DNA from: Impatiens glandulifera
Lineage: Eukaryota; Streptophyta; Magnoliopsida; Ericales; Balsaminaceae
Reading direction: 5' to 3'
Assembly (NCBI RefSeq): GCF_907164915.1
Contig: NC_061867.1
Span: 2,924,192 to 2,988,191, forward strand
Length of the DNA: 64,000 nt
Position 1 is the stretch's first letter. Every line of letters starts with the position of its first letter. Below, piece by piece: positions 12,885-24,558 of this stretch. The notes beneath the pieces were generated by a model. It had not been told where the DNA came from. It made no database searches and saw only the letters and a list, made by a program, of their open reading frames with translations. Both the position numbers and the translations under genes were made by a program.

Positions 12885-14735
12885 ATTATAGATATATTAT
12901 GAGAAAGTGTGTTTTCTCAAGTGATCTATTGTTGTTTATATATAAAAATGAATGCTTTAAAATGGAAAGATATTAATAATTCCTAGTTGCGTTAATCTTG
13001 ATGTAAATATTACATTATATATTGCTCAACATTGTGTTAAATGAATGAAGATTATGATAATTATTTCCTATTTTAATGATGATTATTATTATTTATTGAT
13101 TATTATTTCCTATTTTAATGATGATTATTATTATTTATTTGTTTTTATTTCCTAAACAACTAGTAAATCTGAAAATGATATAAAATATTTAAGAGGTGTT
13201 AGTTAAAGATAATAATTAATAAAATATTTAAAATTAATGTTTAAAATATATATATTTCTTGAATTCTCACAATGAATATTAAGTCTTTTTAAAAAAAAAA
13301 GGTTTAATACCTAATTTGTTTAACTTATAATATGTCACGTGCGTTTATAAAAATGGAGATAAATTTGGGGATACCCAAAACATTTATGATTCCCGATAAA
13401 ATTGTAGTGTGTATCAATGAGTAAAGAAAATATTAATAAGCCTAATTATGTTAGTCTTGAAATAAAGTAATGGTGATTATTATTATTTATTGATTTATTT
13501 CCTAAACAACTAGTAAATCTGAAAAAGATTTATAAAATATTTAAGAGGTTCTAGTTAAGGTAATAATTAATTATTTTAGATTCTGATTTATTACCTTAAA
13601 ATAATTATTAATATTGTTTTTATTATTATTCCTTTTATTTAGTATTTAATATTTTTACGATATTTAGATAATTAGCTAAACTTGCATTATTACATCTTAA
13701 TATATTGTCGGGGTAAAGATGGGCTAATTCATATATACACCTCTTCAATTATGTATACTTTTTCAAATTAATCCTTAAAATATGTATTTCTTGAATCCTC
13801 TCAAATAATATTAAGTCTTTTTTCAAAAATAAATAAAAATTAATACCTAATTTGTTTAATTTATAATATGTCATGTGATTATTATGTAAACACAATAATA
13901 TAAATATATATATAAGGTATTTAGAAAAATGGAGATAAATTTGGGATTATTCAAAATATGTACGATTTCAATAAAAATGTTACTGCTTATCAATGAGCAA
14001 GGAAATCAGTTCCACAACATTCTTGTAACAAAAGCGCCCTAAACATAAGATTTATTTTTCCTAGTTCTTCTGAATATGCTAAAGAATGATGGAAACTTAG
14101 AAGATGGAGTTGCTTTTGTCTATTTTATTGATGAATTTAATTAATAACAAATAGTTCTCTAGAAGAACATTTTTCGCATTAATTTTTACATTTGTTATTG
14201 TACACAATAATAATAGAAGTAGCTATAAAGTTAGAGATACCTATGTGTGTGCAATGTTTGCATCGGCTAAAACCCACACTATATGAATGGAGACATGTAG
14301 TTTACTTTAGGGAGTATCTTCAGCTGCAATATATTTGTTTTAAAAAAGTTGATTGATTTTTATAATGATTATAACAAACAATTATTATATATCATTGTAA
14401 TAGGTTAGACAAGATATTATTGTAAAAACATTTGAAAAACAATAAACTTATATTGGATAAAATTATTTCACCATAACAATGCAACTTTATTTAGATAGAA
14501 AATTTTAAGATAATGTCTTTATTTCACATACATTAAAAAAAATTGTTTCTATTCGACAAATGTTTGTTTTTAAATAAAAAACAATAAACAACAATATGTT
14601 TGTACGCATTTTATTTTGTCCTCGAGTTTTTTTAAAAAGCTTTGGTTTCTTCATAAGGATATGTTCTAATACTACTTTCCATTCGAAAACCCTGTCAATA
14701 AGGGTGGTTCGTACAATTCAAAAATTAGTTGGTCT
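12885..14735. repeat. Array unit 0 (diverged partial copy of the AT-rich block)
   Basis: It aligns with 17340-18665 of unit I. Shared landmarks include TATTATGAGAAAGTGTG, TTGTCGGGGTAAAGATGGGC, GTGTGTGCAATGTTTGCAT and TTTGTACGCATTTTATTTTG. A partial internal duplication is visible (about 13140-13390 against 13500-13980). No TPD1-like gene is present in this copy. Confidence 0.75.
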
Positions 14736-15248
14736 CTAATACGTTTTTAGAAATAGATGAAAAGAAAATACCACCTCGCTGAGATGAACGAGAGATATCG
14801 ATAGTATATTTAAGGATTAGATGAAAGGAGAAAAACAAGCTATACTCCTAGTCATTTAATATCTCAATAGTGATAATCAAGATGAGGATATAGACCTCAA
14901 TGAAATCTTTATCTTTCTGTTACAACTAATTAGGCGAGGTGGTCAAAATGACATGAGCCTAAAGGCATATATAAGAAAAGAGGGACGGAAAGAAAAAAGT
15001 CTAACAAAAAAAGGAAAATACAAAGGTAAATCTAAAATGATATTAGTTTTAGATCAAAACGGTCTTAATGCCTCCACATGTCACGTCCTCCTCCGTTCGA
15101 TCAGATACAATTTGTAACATTACTCCCTCCTTCAGCGAATCGACGTCCTCGCCGATTAGAATCTGATCTCTTTTCCTAACAATTTCACTTCAGCTGCCTT
15201 TTCGAGAATCAAGTTTCCTTTTTGATGAGAAATTCTCAACATTGCTCC
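14736..15248. other. Spacer left of the array, nothing recognised
   Basis: Less AT-rich than its surroundings, with no supported gene. The left edge of array unit I lies at about 15249. Confidence 0.5.
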
Positions 15249-15363
15249 AAAGCTACAACTTGGCTTCTAGGCTTCTTTTGAATTTGAACAATTTCTCTGG
15301 TTTGGTTGCAGTCTGCAAAGTATAATTAAATTGAACTTCTTGCACGGACTTAATAAATGTTTC

Positions 15364-15708
15364 TATAAGAATATATAAGGAGATTGTATTCAATGATCTT
15401 TGAATTAGATAGAGTATGTCTATTATATAGACATTAAATTAAACTTATAAGGAAACTAATATAATATAATTATATACTAATATAATATCGACATTATCAC
15501 AATGTATCATATTGTAATAATATTTTACATAAATTATCAAATTATATTATATCTCCAATATATTAATTAATTTTATTTATTACACCCGCAATTGAAGAAG
15601 GTGAGTGATGTATAATGAGATTGGATCAAAACTCTTCAAAAAGAACTCTCAGGTGTCCCTTCGCGATGATATCCGCAAGTTGATAATGTATGAAGAAGTC
15701 AATTCAGC
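15364..15708 (-). mobile_element. Deletion derivative of the FG-nucleoporin LTR element (3' LTR plus tail)
   Basis: A 221-bp LTR (15364-15584), preceded by GTTTC, is followed by a short copia 3' tail. The tail reads on the minus strand as DIITKG, a copia C-terminal signature. The sequence then jumps directly into the RRP6-like relic; relative to the full element at 22152-23492 the captured insert and the 5' LTR are deleted. Confidence 0.75.
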
Positions 15709-15710
15709 GG

Positions 15711-16200
15711 TATTCATAATGCACCAACTCATTTTCTTTTCCATTTTTGGTAGTGACCTTAGAACAATCAGTGATTTGAGTGAATTCAGAACTGTCATGA
15801 TTTCCTATAGTTTTGGTTGCGGTATTTATCTCTTTTGAGATAACAATAAGAGATTTATTTGACAGTATATAACTAAAACTCTCATCTTCTGCCTGTGAAA
15901 TTATATCTCTGCACTCATATAGTCCTGCAACCACGTCAAGCTGTTGAACATTGAAATCAGCATTCTGCCGACTATAAATTTTAAAATATGAATCATTAAT
16001 AAGCCGTTTTTTCTCTTACAGCTGAATGCACATATCATAATTGTGTTTGTAGGCCTCTGCCCAAAGAATCAACCGCATCAAGTTGAGGTGTCGAAGAACC
16101 TAACTTGATTCTTAACAAGTTATACATGTACAAGAGATATTGTGTATCTTCTCTAGCATATTTTATTATTTCACAATGAAGGGGATGAAGTCTCCAAATT
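15711..16200 (-). pseudogene. RRP6-like exosome 3'-5' exonuclease relic
   Basis: Minus-strand translation gives WRLHPLHCEIIKYAREDTQY followed by LLYMYNL, then ADFNVQQLDVVAGLYECRD and EDESFSYILSNKSL. These are hallmarks of RRP6/EXOSC10: the end of the DEDD exonuclease domain (YARxDTHYLLYIY in intact members) and the HRDC domain (WRDxxAxxEDESxxYVLPN). The frame is broken by a stop in the QLYEK region (TAA) and by a frameshift just upstream. Introns expected between these segments are not obvious, so a processed or captured origin is possible. The same relic recurs in units II and IV, and as a stub at 62615-62668. Confidence 0.75.
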
Positions 16201-16274
16201 ATCTTTGATATATTTTGTTGGCTATGATATCACAAAGTGAGCAAGAATAAAGTCAGCAACATTTTTTTTATAGG

Positions 16275-16430
16275 TAATTAACATCTACATAGACCAAAGA
16301 GTAAATGTTAATTTGATTATATATCATGATTAACATAAGAAAAATTTATTGACTTTTGAGGGTACATTATACTTAGTACATGTATTTGTCACCATAGATC
16401 TCAACATCACTTATTTTGCACTCTTATTGT
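16275..16430 (-). pseudogene. TPD1-like 3'-end relic (unit I)
   Basis: Compared with the intact gene 480 bp away, this stretch keeps the last ~100 bp in altered form: TTAACATCTACATAGACC at the stop end and CTCAAAAGTCAATAAATT further in, with in-frame stops. It suggests an older tandem pair in each unit, one copy of which decayed. The 330 bp up to 16758 hold no gene. Confidence 0.65.
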
Positions 16431-16758
16431 TTTAGGTGATCGTTTCACTTGTCAAATTATTATCCCTTTAAAAATGACACAAAAGAAATGTTGCTGAAGA
16501 ACAAAGCCTAGTAATATTCAATTAACTTACTGCATAATTATATATATGTCTTTTGGTATACCATGTAAGTTTTTATACAAGTTATGGGAATATTGTAAAT
16601 GCTTTTTTTGTTAAATTTAAATTTCACAATTTTTTCTTTTAATTATATAAATTAGTACTAATAGGAATAATTTTATTCAAATATATGTTAAGTCCAACAT
16701 ATAACATAACATATAGAATTTAAAATTTAGTGGCTACATGTTAGCAATGGATAGATAA

Positions 16759-17310
16759 TTAACATCTACTTAGACCATATACAGGAATTATGTTAATCTG
16801 CTGATAATTGGAATAAGAAAATCTTATTGACTCTTGAGGGTATACAGTTCCCGCCTCCTTCAGAATACAATTTCCTCCCCCATTCACAATGATTGGGCCT
16901 GGCTTGTAAATGATGGCACGTTGTAAACCATTGCATCTTAAGTTCACTTCAGCTTGAGCACATCTACATTTATTTGTAATGGTTACATCCCAAGCTGGTA
17001 CTTTTGATGATGCGGGTGTTTGTGTTACTTGTATAGTGCTAATTGGACACTCAGCTGCGCGCATATTAGACGTTAATCGTATTGTGAGTGATTTTATGGA
17101 TTCAATTATTAAAACTAAGAAAAAAATAATCAATTTTTACCTTGATTGGGAATTGTCAAGTTAGCTTCTATTAAAATGATACCTATTCATAATGAGAAGA
17201 AAAAAACAATAAAAAAACAATTTTAAATAAAAATAATAGACTAGAGATGGAGGGAAAAAAATACCACAAAATAGTACAACAAAGAAACATCCAAGCTTAA
17301 CTCCTTCCAT
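16759..17310 (-). CDS. TPD1-like small cysteine-rich secreted protein, copy I
   Basis: Exons are 17310-17265, 17182-17141 and 17054-16759, with introns of 82 and 86 bp (GT-AG). The spliced product is 127 aa. Residues 1-22 form a hydrophobic signal peptide (MEGVKLGCFFVVLFCG then IILIEA). The mature part has six Cys in the TPD1 arrangement: AECPIS near the start, KCRC, RCNG, NCIL and a terminal Cys, with VPAWDVTITN between the first two. TPD1 family members are secreted ligands; Arabidopsis TPD1 binds the EMS1/EXS receptor kinase in tapetum specification. Which member this resembles is not known. An unspliced frame through 17133 lacks a signal peptide, so the three-exon model is preferred. It is nearly identical to copy IV (Asn-Lys-Cys and Gln-Arg-Ala variants). 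Confidence 0.83.
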
Positions 17311-17339
17311 TGAAATTGAAATCAATGTATTCTATTCTT

Positions 17340-19935
17340 AATTATAAATATATTATGAGAAAGTGTGTGTTTTCTCTAGTGGCCTATTGTTGCTTATATA
17401 TAAAAATGAATGCATTAAAATGGGAAAATATGAATAAGCCTAATTATGTTAATTTTGAAATAAATTAAGGGTGATTATTATTATTTATTGATTTATTTCC
17501 TATTAAACTAGTAAATCCGAAAAATATTTATAAAATATTTAAGAGGTGTTAGTTAAAGATAATAATTAATTATTTTTAGATTCTGATTTATTACCTTTAA
17601 ATAATTATTAATATTATTTTTATTATTATTCCTTTTATTTAGTATTTTTTTACTATATTTAGTTAATTTGCTAAATTTGCAATATTATTTCTTAATGTAT
17701 TGTCGGGGTAAAGATGGGCTAATTCATATATACACCTCTTCAATTATGTACAAATTTTCAAATTAATCCTTAAAATATGTATTTCTAGAATTCTTTAAAA
17801 GAATATTAAGTCTTTTTAAAAAAAAAAGTTTAATACCAAATTTGTTTAATTTATAATATGTCATGTGATTATGATGTAAACACAATAATATAAAAATATA
17901 TATAAGGTGTTTAAAAAAATGGAGATAAATTTGGGAATATTAAAAATATGTATTATTTTCGTAAAAATGTTACTGTTTATCAATGAACAAAAAAATCAGT
18001 TCCACAATATTCTTTAAAAAATTTCTCTCTACACATAAGATTTATTTTTCCGAGTTCTTCTGAAAGTGCTAAAGAAGGATGGAAGCTTAGAAGATGGAGT
18101 TTATTTTGTCTATTTTAATGATGAATTTAATTAATAACAAAAAAGTTATATAAAAGAAAATTTTTGGCATTAATTTTTATATTTGTTATTGTACAAATAA
18201 TAATAGAAGTAGTTATAAAGATAGAGATGCCTCGGTGTGTGCAATGTTTGCATTGACTAAAACCCACACTATATGAATGTAGACATGTAGTTTACTTTAG
18301 GGAGTATCCTGCCATATATTCTTATCATTCTAATATGTTAGACAAGATTATTGTAAAAACATTTTAAAAACAATAAACCTATATTGGATAAAATTATTTC
18401 ACCATAACAATGCAACTTTATTTAGATAGAAAAATTTAAGATAATGTTTTTATTTCACAAAAAATCATGAATTAAAAAAATATTATTTATGTGGAAAATG
18501 TTTGTTTTTAAATAGAAAACAATAAATATTGTTTGTACGCATTTTATTTTGTCCTCGTGTTTTTTAAAAAGCTTTGGTTTATTCGTAAGGATAATGTCAT
18601 AATACTTCTTTCCATTCGAAAGACCCGTTTTAAGGGTGGTTTGTACCATCCTAAAATTGGTTGGTCTCATACTTTACTTATCATTTCGTGTGCTCTGCCC
18701 ATAGAAGGGACGCACCGAAGGACTTCAATGATAGACACAACCTCGGGTACACATTTTATGAAAAAGATTTTCTACAAAAGTTATGTTATACAATCCTTGC
18801 TTACATTTTCTCTGAATCACATAAAAAATATAGCCAAAAATGTGTTTCGATCACAAGAATAACACAAATGTGATGTAAAAAACTCACATATTTCTTTCTT
18901 GGAGATCATTCTATAGATTCTTGTAGAAAGAAATTCACAAATGTCAGAAAATTTGCATGGAGAATTTTAAAATATTGAAGCCACATTTATGAAACTACAA
19001 AAGTTAGAAATATTTTCAAAAATGTTTGAAAAATTCTGAAGATTTGTATGCATGTCATGAATAAATTTAAGAGCACGGTACACATGAGTTTGGATTTTTT
19101 TAGCGATAAAACTCCATATGTGAAAAACAGTTTTATTCCAAATATTCCATAAAATTTTGAAATATTTTGTGGAGGTCAAAATATTTTTTTGACATCATGT
19201 AATTGTTTTATAATTTCTAGAATTCTGGGATTCGAGAAATTATTTTCCAAAGATAGTCTATTTTTCAAACAAGTACTAATGTTGCGGAAAAATAATATTT
19301 TTGACCATCCTGCATTTTTGAGATTTTTCTAAAATGATTTAGAAGCTTCAATCTATAAAAGAGGTTGTTTAATGTTAGAAGAACCAAACAAGCCTTAATT
19401 AATTTTTAGAAATTTGAAATTTAAACTTTGTGATCAAAATTTTATCTTAAGAAAATTCGAGGGTAGATTTGGACGTTGACAAATAATTTAGGGGATGAAA
19501 TAATTTTGAATTATTTAATATAATTCCAAATTAAAATTTCAGGGTGAAAATTGGACTTAAAAAAGTCTGGAGGCCTGAAAGAAGTAAACTGGAAATTCAG
19601 GGGTGAAAATAATTTCAGCTTATTTGAAATAAGTTGAAATATGAAAGTCTTACCCTAAAATTCAATGTTTATAACGCTCAAGAACTGGATTGCAAAACTA
19701 CTGAAAGTTTGGATTTTCCCAATCGAAAGCTTCGTATTCTTCTTCCCCACCTCTTTCCCCGGTTTCCAAAGATCTAGTCTTGCACAAGAAATCTCTGAAT
19801 GCAGCTTCTACAGTCGCAAAGACATCAAAAACTTCATCACTTCGTCACGACTCATATAGTTGTAGCATGTGTCCAAGAATCGATAATGGAGGAATGCTTT
19901 ATTCTAAATCGAAAATGCTTCCGATGAAGATCAAC
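17340..19935. other. AT-rich unit block without an identified gene
   Basis: This block is conserved in units I-IV. It starts with an AT-rich TATA-like run at 17341-17355 upstream of the TPD1-like ATG. Two stretches stay partly open on the plus strand in all units, about 18190-18370 (RCVQCLH, ECRHVVYFREY) and 18533-18862, but neither is recognised. On the minus strand at about 19690-19840 an acidic stretch (DVFATVEAAFRDFL, EEEYEAFDWENPNF) may be an exon fragment of an unidentified gene. Confidence 0.5.
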
Positions 19936-19939
19936 TCGT

Positions 19940-22045
19940 CCACACCTTGTATCAATTGTATGGTACCATTACGACATGATGTCGTGTTAGATGACAATCT
20001 ATTTCTATATGATGTCGTGTTAGATGACAATCTATTTCTATATGTTTGGTACGTTCGTGAAATACATCATTATGAGCAATCTGCATTGCACTATTATTAT
20101 CATAAAAAAGTGGAATAGCAGCGGATGAAGGAACACCCATATCTTCAAGTAACCATTATAGCCAGAGAAGCTCAGAGCTACCTCTGTAAGAGCACGATAT
20201 TCAGATTCTGTACTAAAACGAAAAACAACTGTTTGTTTCTTACTTCTACATGAAATGAGAGATGTTCCAAGAAAGAAACAATAGCTAGTAGTGAATCGAC
20301 GATCAGTTGGATCACTTGCCCAATTAGCATCAGAGTATGCTCGTAACTCTAGAAGAGATAAGTGAGAAAAATGTAGTCCATGAAATAAAGTTTCTTTAAT
20401 ATATCGCAATATATGAAAAACGAAAGAGAAATGAGTTGTATGAGGAGATGACATAAATTGACACATGATATGGACAACATATGCAATATCTGGCCGAGTG
20501 GTAGTAAGATATATAAGACTACCAACTAGTGTCGATAAAGTGTTTCATCACTTAGTGGAGTACCATCAGTAACAACCAAATGTTCTGTGGAGTCAAAGGG
20601 TGTGTTAACAACTTTTGTGTTAGTAATACCAACCCGAGATATGAGATCAATTGCGTACTTAGTTTGTAAAAAATAGTAACCGACTTTGTGAGAAGTTATT
20701 TCAAGTCCCAAGAAATAACTTAAATGTCCAAGATCTTTCATTTCAAATTGTTGATGTAGAAAATTCTTGAGATTGCGAATTCCATTTGTGTCATCATTAG
20801 TACTTATCATGTCATCCATATAAAGTAAAAGTAAGCTACAACCTTGATCTGTTTTGCGCAAAAACAATGCATGATCATAAGAACTGGATTTGAAACCAAG
20901 ATTACCAATAGTGTCGCTAAATTTGTGTGAACCACTCCCTAGGAGCTTGTTTGAGACCATAAAGTGCTTTGCAGAGTGTACAAACTTTATTTGGAGGATG
21001 ATCATATCCAAGTGGAGGTTGCATATACACTTCTTCTATTAGTTCACCATTAATGAATGTATTTTTGACATCAATTTGAAATTGTTGCCATCTTTTGCTA
21101 GCAGCTTCTACAATGAGTCTACGAATCGAGGTCAATCGATCTACAGGGGCAAATGTTTCCCCATAATCAATACCATATTCTTGAGTATATCGCTTATCAA
21201 CAAGGCGATCTTTATATCGTTCAACTGAACCATCTGCTCGTGTCTTAATTTTAAAAACCCATTTATAACCAACGACTGACTTATGTGAAGATAAATCAAC
21301 CAAGTCCCAAGTTTTTGTCTTGGAAAAGTGCTTGTAATTCTTCTATCATTGCTTGCTTCCATAAAGGGTTAGAGTTGGCTTTACGAAAAGTACGAGGTTC
21401 ATAGAGAGAGACTATAGTTGAGTACACATGATAGTTACGAAGACGAACAGAAGGTCGACTTACATGATTGGTACGAAGAGGAGGTGGTGGCGGTGATGGT
21501 GGAATATAAGAAGATTCTTGAATGATATGATCAGATGAGGTATGTGCCAGATTTTGAGATGGAGAAGATGTCGATGTAGGAAATACGGATGAAGTTGAGT
21601 CGCATGAGTTGTGAAATGGTCCTATACAAGAAATATCAGGAAACAGAGGTATGGTAGGATCACGAAAAAATTGAATAGGAGGTTCATTAACTCTAAATTT
21701 AGATATAGTTGAAAACATTTTATGTTCCTAAAATCATACATGACGAGAGATAAGAAGACGTAGAGATAATGGATCCCAACACCTGTATCCTTTGTGTTCG
21801 ATTCCATAACCTAAGAAACAACATAATCGAATTCGAGGTTCAAATTTATTTTATTCATGAGGTTGTATTAAAAAAAACACATCCAAAAACTTTGAGAGTT
21901 TAATAATTCGGAGATCGATTAAAAAGACGTTCAAAAGGAGAGATGTTACATATGACGGGAGAAGGAATGCAATTGATAGTATAAATAGCGGTGAAAACTA
22001 CTTCTCCCCAAAAGTTATCAAGACAAGAAGACGAGATGAGAAAGG
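19940..22045 (-). pseudogene. Truncated Ty1/copia pol relic (unit I)
   Basis: Minus-strand fragments read, from 5' to 3' of the element, as the end of integrase (DNFWGEVVFTAIYTIN), a linker, reverse transcriptase (GYKWVFKIKTRADGSVERYK, ALYGLKQAPREWF, YMDDM in place of YVDDV) and RNase H ([41 protein letters not shown]). Frameshifts and stops separate the pieces (breaks near 20470, 20520, 20950 and 21300). No LTR is found at the 3' side and the 5' side is cut at the unit junction 22045. An in-frame 33-bp duplication (19978-20010, 20011-20043) repeats [11 protein letters not shown]; it is shared with units III and IV but absent from unit II. Confidence 0.85.
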
Positions 22046-22151
22046 CTACAACTTAGCTTCTAGGCTTCTTTTGAACTTGAACAATTGCTCTGGTTGCAGT
22101 CTGCCAAGTATAATTAAATTGAACTTCTTACACGGACTTGATAAATGTTTC

Positions 22152-23492
22152 TGTAAAAATATATAAGGAGATTGTATTCAATGATATCTGAATTACATAG
22201 AGTATGTCTATTATATAGACATTAAATTAAACTTATAAGGAAACTAATATAATATAATTATATAATAATATAATATCGACATTATCACAATATATCATAT
22301 TGTAATAATATTTTACATATATTATCAAATTATATTATATCTCCAATATATTAATTAATTTTATTTATTACACCCGCAATTGAAGTAGGTGGGTGATGTA
22401 TATTGAGATTGGATCAAAACTCTTCAAAAAGAACTCTCAGAAGTCCCTTCGTGATGATATCCGCAACTTGATAATGTATGAAGAAGTCAATTCAGCGGTA
22501 AGTGTTGATGAAGCTGAGAATGAAAAATGAAAGGAAAATAAAAGGGTAGAGGCTGCTGAAAATGAAGCCGATGAGGCAATTATTCTAGATGCAGAAGATC
22601 CAAACAAACTAGGAAAAGTTGGTGCAGTTGAAGTTGAACTCGAATAAACCCCAAAAAGTGATGGTGTAGTAGACGAAGTCGAAGAAGGTGTCTCAGTCAG
22701 AGTAGCAGTAGATGAATGTCGAAGCGCTACTAAGGTCGCAAATGATCCAAAAGTAGATGCACCAAAAGGAGACGCTGATGCACTAGTTGTCATCCCAAAA
22801 GAATGAGCTAGCGAAGAACTAACGACGGTTGATCCAAATCCTAATGGAGTGGAGGTTGTGGAAGTCAATGTGTTGGTTAATCCAGATTTGAAAGTAGCAG
22901 AGGCTCCAATTGCGTCAAATCCAAAGGAAGATGTGGAAGCAGCTGAAGCCGAGGCACTAGTTGTTCCAAAGGAATGTGTGGAAGCAGCTAAAACCGAGGC
23001 ACCGGCAAGGGCACCACTTGCTTCAAAGCCAAAGAAACTAGCGGAAGCGGATGACACTGGGGTTAAGGTTTGAATAAGACATAGGAAATGATGAACTGAA
23101 CGACGAAGAAGATGAGGTAGTGGACGACACAAAGGAGAGTAGCGAAGAGGAAGCAAAAGAAATGGAGAGAGGTAGTAGAGCTTTATTTGAGCCCTCCATC
23201 AATGGCTTAAAGTAACCATTGATGGAAGCAGCGAAAGACTATATTTTGTGTGCTCAAGGACAAAATTTTGGCTTTGATATAATGTAAGAATATAGAAGGA
23301 GATTGTATTAAACGATCTCTGAAATACATAGGGTATGTCTATTATTTAGACATTAAATTAGACTTATAAGTAAACTAATATAATATAATAATATAATATC
23401 GATATTATAACAATGTATCATATTTTGATAATATCTTACATATATTATTATTATATTATATCTCCAATATATTAGATTGATTATATTTATTA
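22152..23492 (-). mobile_element. Small LTR retroelement carrying an FG-nucleoporin-like fragment (copy A)
   Basis: The 3' LTR is 22152-22372 (221 bp, TG..CA on the element strand) and the 5' LTR is 23283-23492 (210 bp). Perfect GTTTC target duplications lie at 22147-22151 and 23493-23497. Beside the 5' LTR the element strand reads TTATATCAAAGCC, a degenerate initiator-Met tRNA primer site. Beside the 3' LTR is a copia tail (HYQVADIITKG) and a weak purine tract. At 1,341 bp with no gag or pol it is a non-autonomous, TRIM-like copia derivative whose interior is largely foreign coding sequence. Confidence 0.82.
22437..23156 (-). pseudogene. Captured FG-repeat nucleoporin-like (NUP62-type) fragment, copy A
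   Basis: A 239-codon open frame is rich in Ser/Ala/Thr with spaced FG motifs: SFFGFEASG, SFGTTSASA, SFGFDAIGA, LGFGST, SFGMTTSAS, SPFGASTFGS, TPSLFGVYSS and FPSLFGSSAS. This composition is typical of the N-terminal FG domain of plant NUP62-like nucleoporins, which line the nuclear pore. No coiled-coil C-terminus follows; the frame passes into the copia tail and stops. The frame begins at a non-ATG codon and lies wholly between LTRs, so it is read as a captured host fragment, not a host gene. Other FG nucleoporins (NUP98 type) cannot be excluded as the donor. Confidence 0.65.
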
Positions 23493-23497
23493 GTTTC

Positions 23498-23998
23498 ATC
23501 TTCTTTATTATTCATAATGCACCAACTCATTTTCTTTTCCATTTTTGGTAGTAACCTTAGAACAATCAGTGATTGGAGTGAATTCAGAACTGTCATGATT
23601 TCCTATAGTTTTGGTTGTGTATTCATCTCTTTTGAGATAACAATAAGAGATTTATTTAACAGTATATAACTAAAACTCTCATCTTCTGCCTGTGAAATTA
23701 TATCTCTGCACTCATATAGTCCTGCAACTACGTCAAACTGTTGAACATTGAAATCAGCATTCTGCCGACCATAAATTTGAAAATATAAATCCTTAATAAG
23801 CCGTTTTTTTCTCTTACAGCTGAATGCACATATCATAATTGTGTTTGTAGGTCTCTGCCCAAAGAATCAACCGCATCAAGTTGAGGTGTCGAAGAACCTA
23901 ACTTGATTCTTAACAAGTTATACATGTACAAGATATATTGTGTATCTTCTGTAGCATATTTTATTATTTCACAGTGAAGGGGATGAAGTCTCCAAATT
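23498..23998 (-). pseudogene. RRP6-like exonuclease relic (unit II)
   Basis: Same relic as at 15711-16200, with the segments RQNADFNVQQFDVVAGLYEC and EDESFSYILLNKSL; disabled by stops and frameshifts. It abuts the target duplication of the small LTR element. Confidence 0.73.
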
Positions 23999-24072
23999 GT
24001 GTTTGATATATTTTGTTGGCTATGATATCACAAAGTGAGCAAGAATAAAGTCAACAACATTTTTTTTATAGG

Positions 24073-24228
24073 TAATTAACATCTACATAGACCAAAGAGT
24101 AAATGTTAATTTGATTATATATCATGATTAACATAAGAAAATTTTATTGACTTTTGAGGGTACATTATACTTAGTACATGTATTTGTCACCATAGATCTC
24201 AACATCACTTATTTTGCACTCTTATTGT
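24073..24228 (-). pseudogene. TPD1-like 3'-end relic (unit II)
   Basis: Counterpart of the relic at 16275-16430, with the same TTAACATCTACATAGACC and following landmarks. Non-functional. About 330 bp of geneless AT-rich sequence separate it from the intact gene. Confidence 0.65.
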
Positions 24229-24558
24229 TTTAGGTGATTGTTTCACTTGTCAAATTATTGTCCCTTTAAAAATGACACAGAACAAATGTTGCTGAAGAAC
24301 AAAGCCTAGTAATATTCAATTAACTTACTGCATAATTATATATATGTCTTTTGGTATACCATGTAAATTTTTATACAAGTTATGGGAATATTGTAAATGC
24401 TTTTTTTTGTTAAATTTAAATTTCACTATTTTTTCTTTTAATTAATATAAATTAGTACTAATAAGAATAATTTTATTCAAATATATGTTAAGTCCAACAT
24501 ATAACATAACATATAGAATTTAAAATTTAGTGGCTACATTTTAGCAATGGATAGATAA

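Larger units (their letters stand above)
15249..22045. repeat. Array unit I (tandem segmental duplication)
   Basis: The unit starts at GCTACAACTTGGCTTCTAGG and ends inside a copia integrase fragment (ACGAGATGAGAAAGG). The same end-to-start junction recurs at 54345 and 61145. Contents in order are an LTR remnant, RRP6-like relic, TPD1-like relic, TPD1-like gene, AT-rich block and copia relic. It serves as an uninterrupted reference for insertions found in the other units. Confidence 0.8.

Noticed and set aside
15605..15838. Plus-strand frame over the LTR tail and RRP6 relic (also 54690-54923)
   Set aside because: Crosses a deletion junction between unrelated sequences; the coding sense is on the minus strand.
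22849..23073. Plus-strand frame opposite the FG fragment (also 61948-62190)
   Set aside because: Antisense shadow of a Ser/Ala-rich coding stretch.
22437..23156. FG-nucleoporin frame as a functional host gene
   Set aside because: It lies between LTRs with target duplications, lacks an ATG start and the nucleoporin C-terminus.
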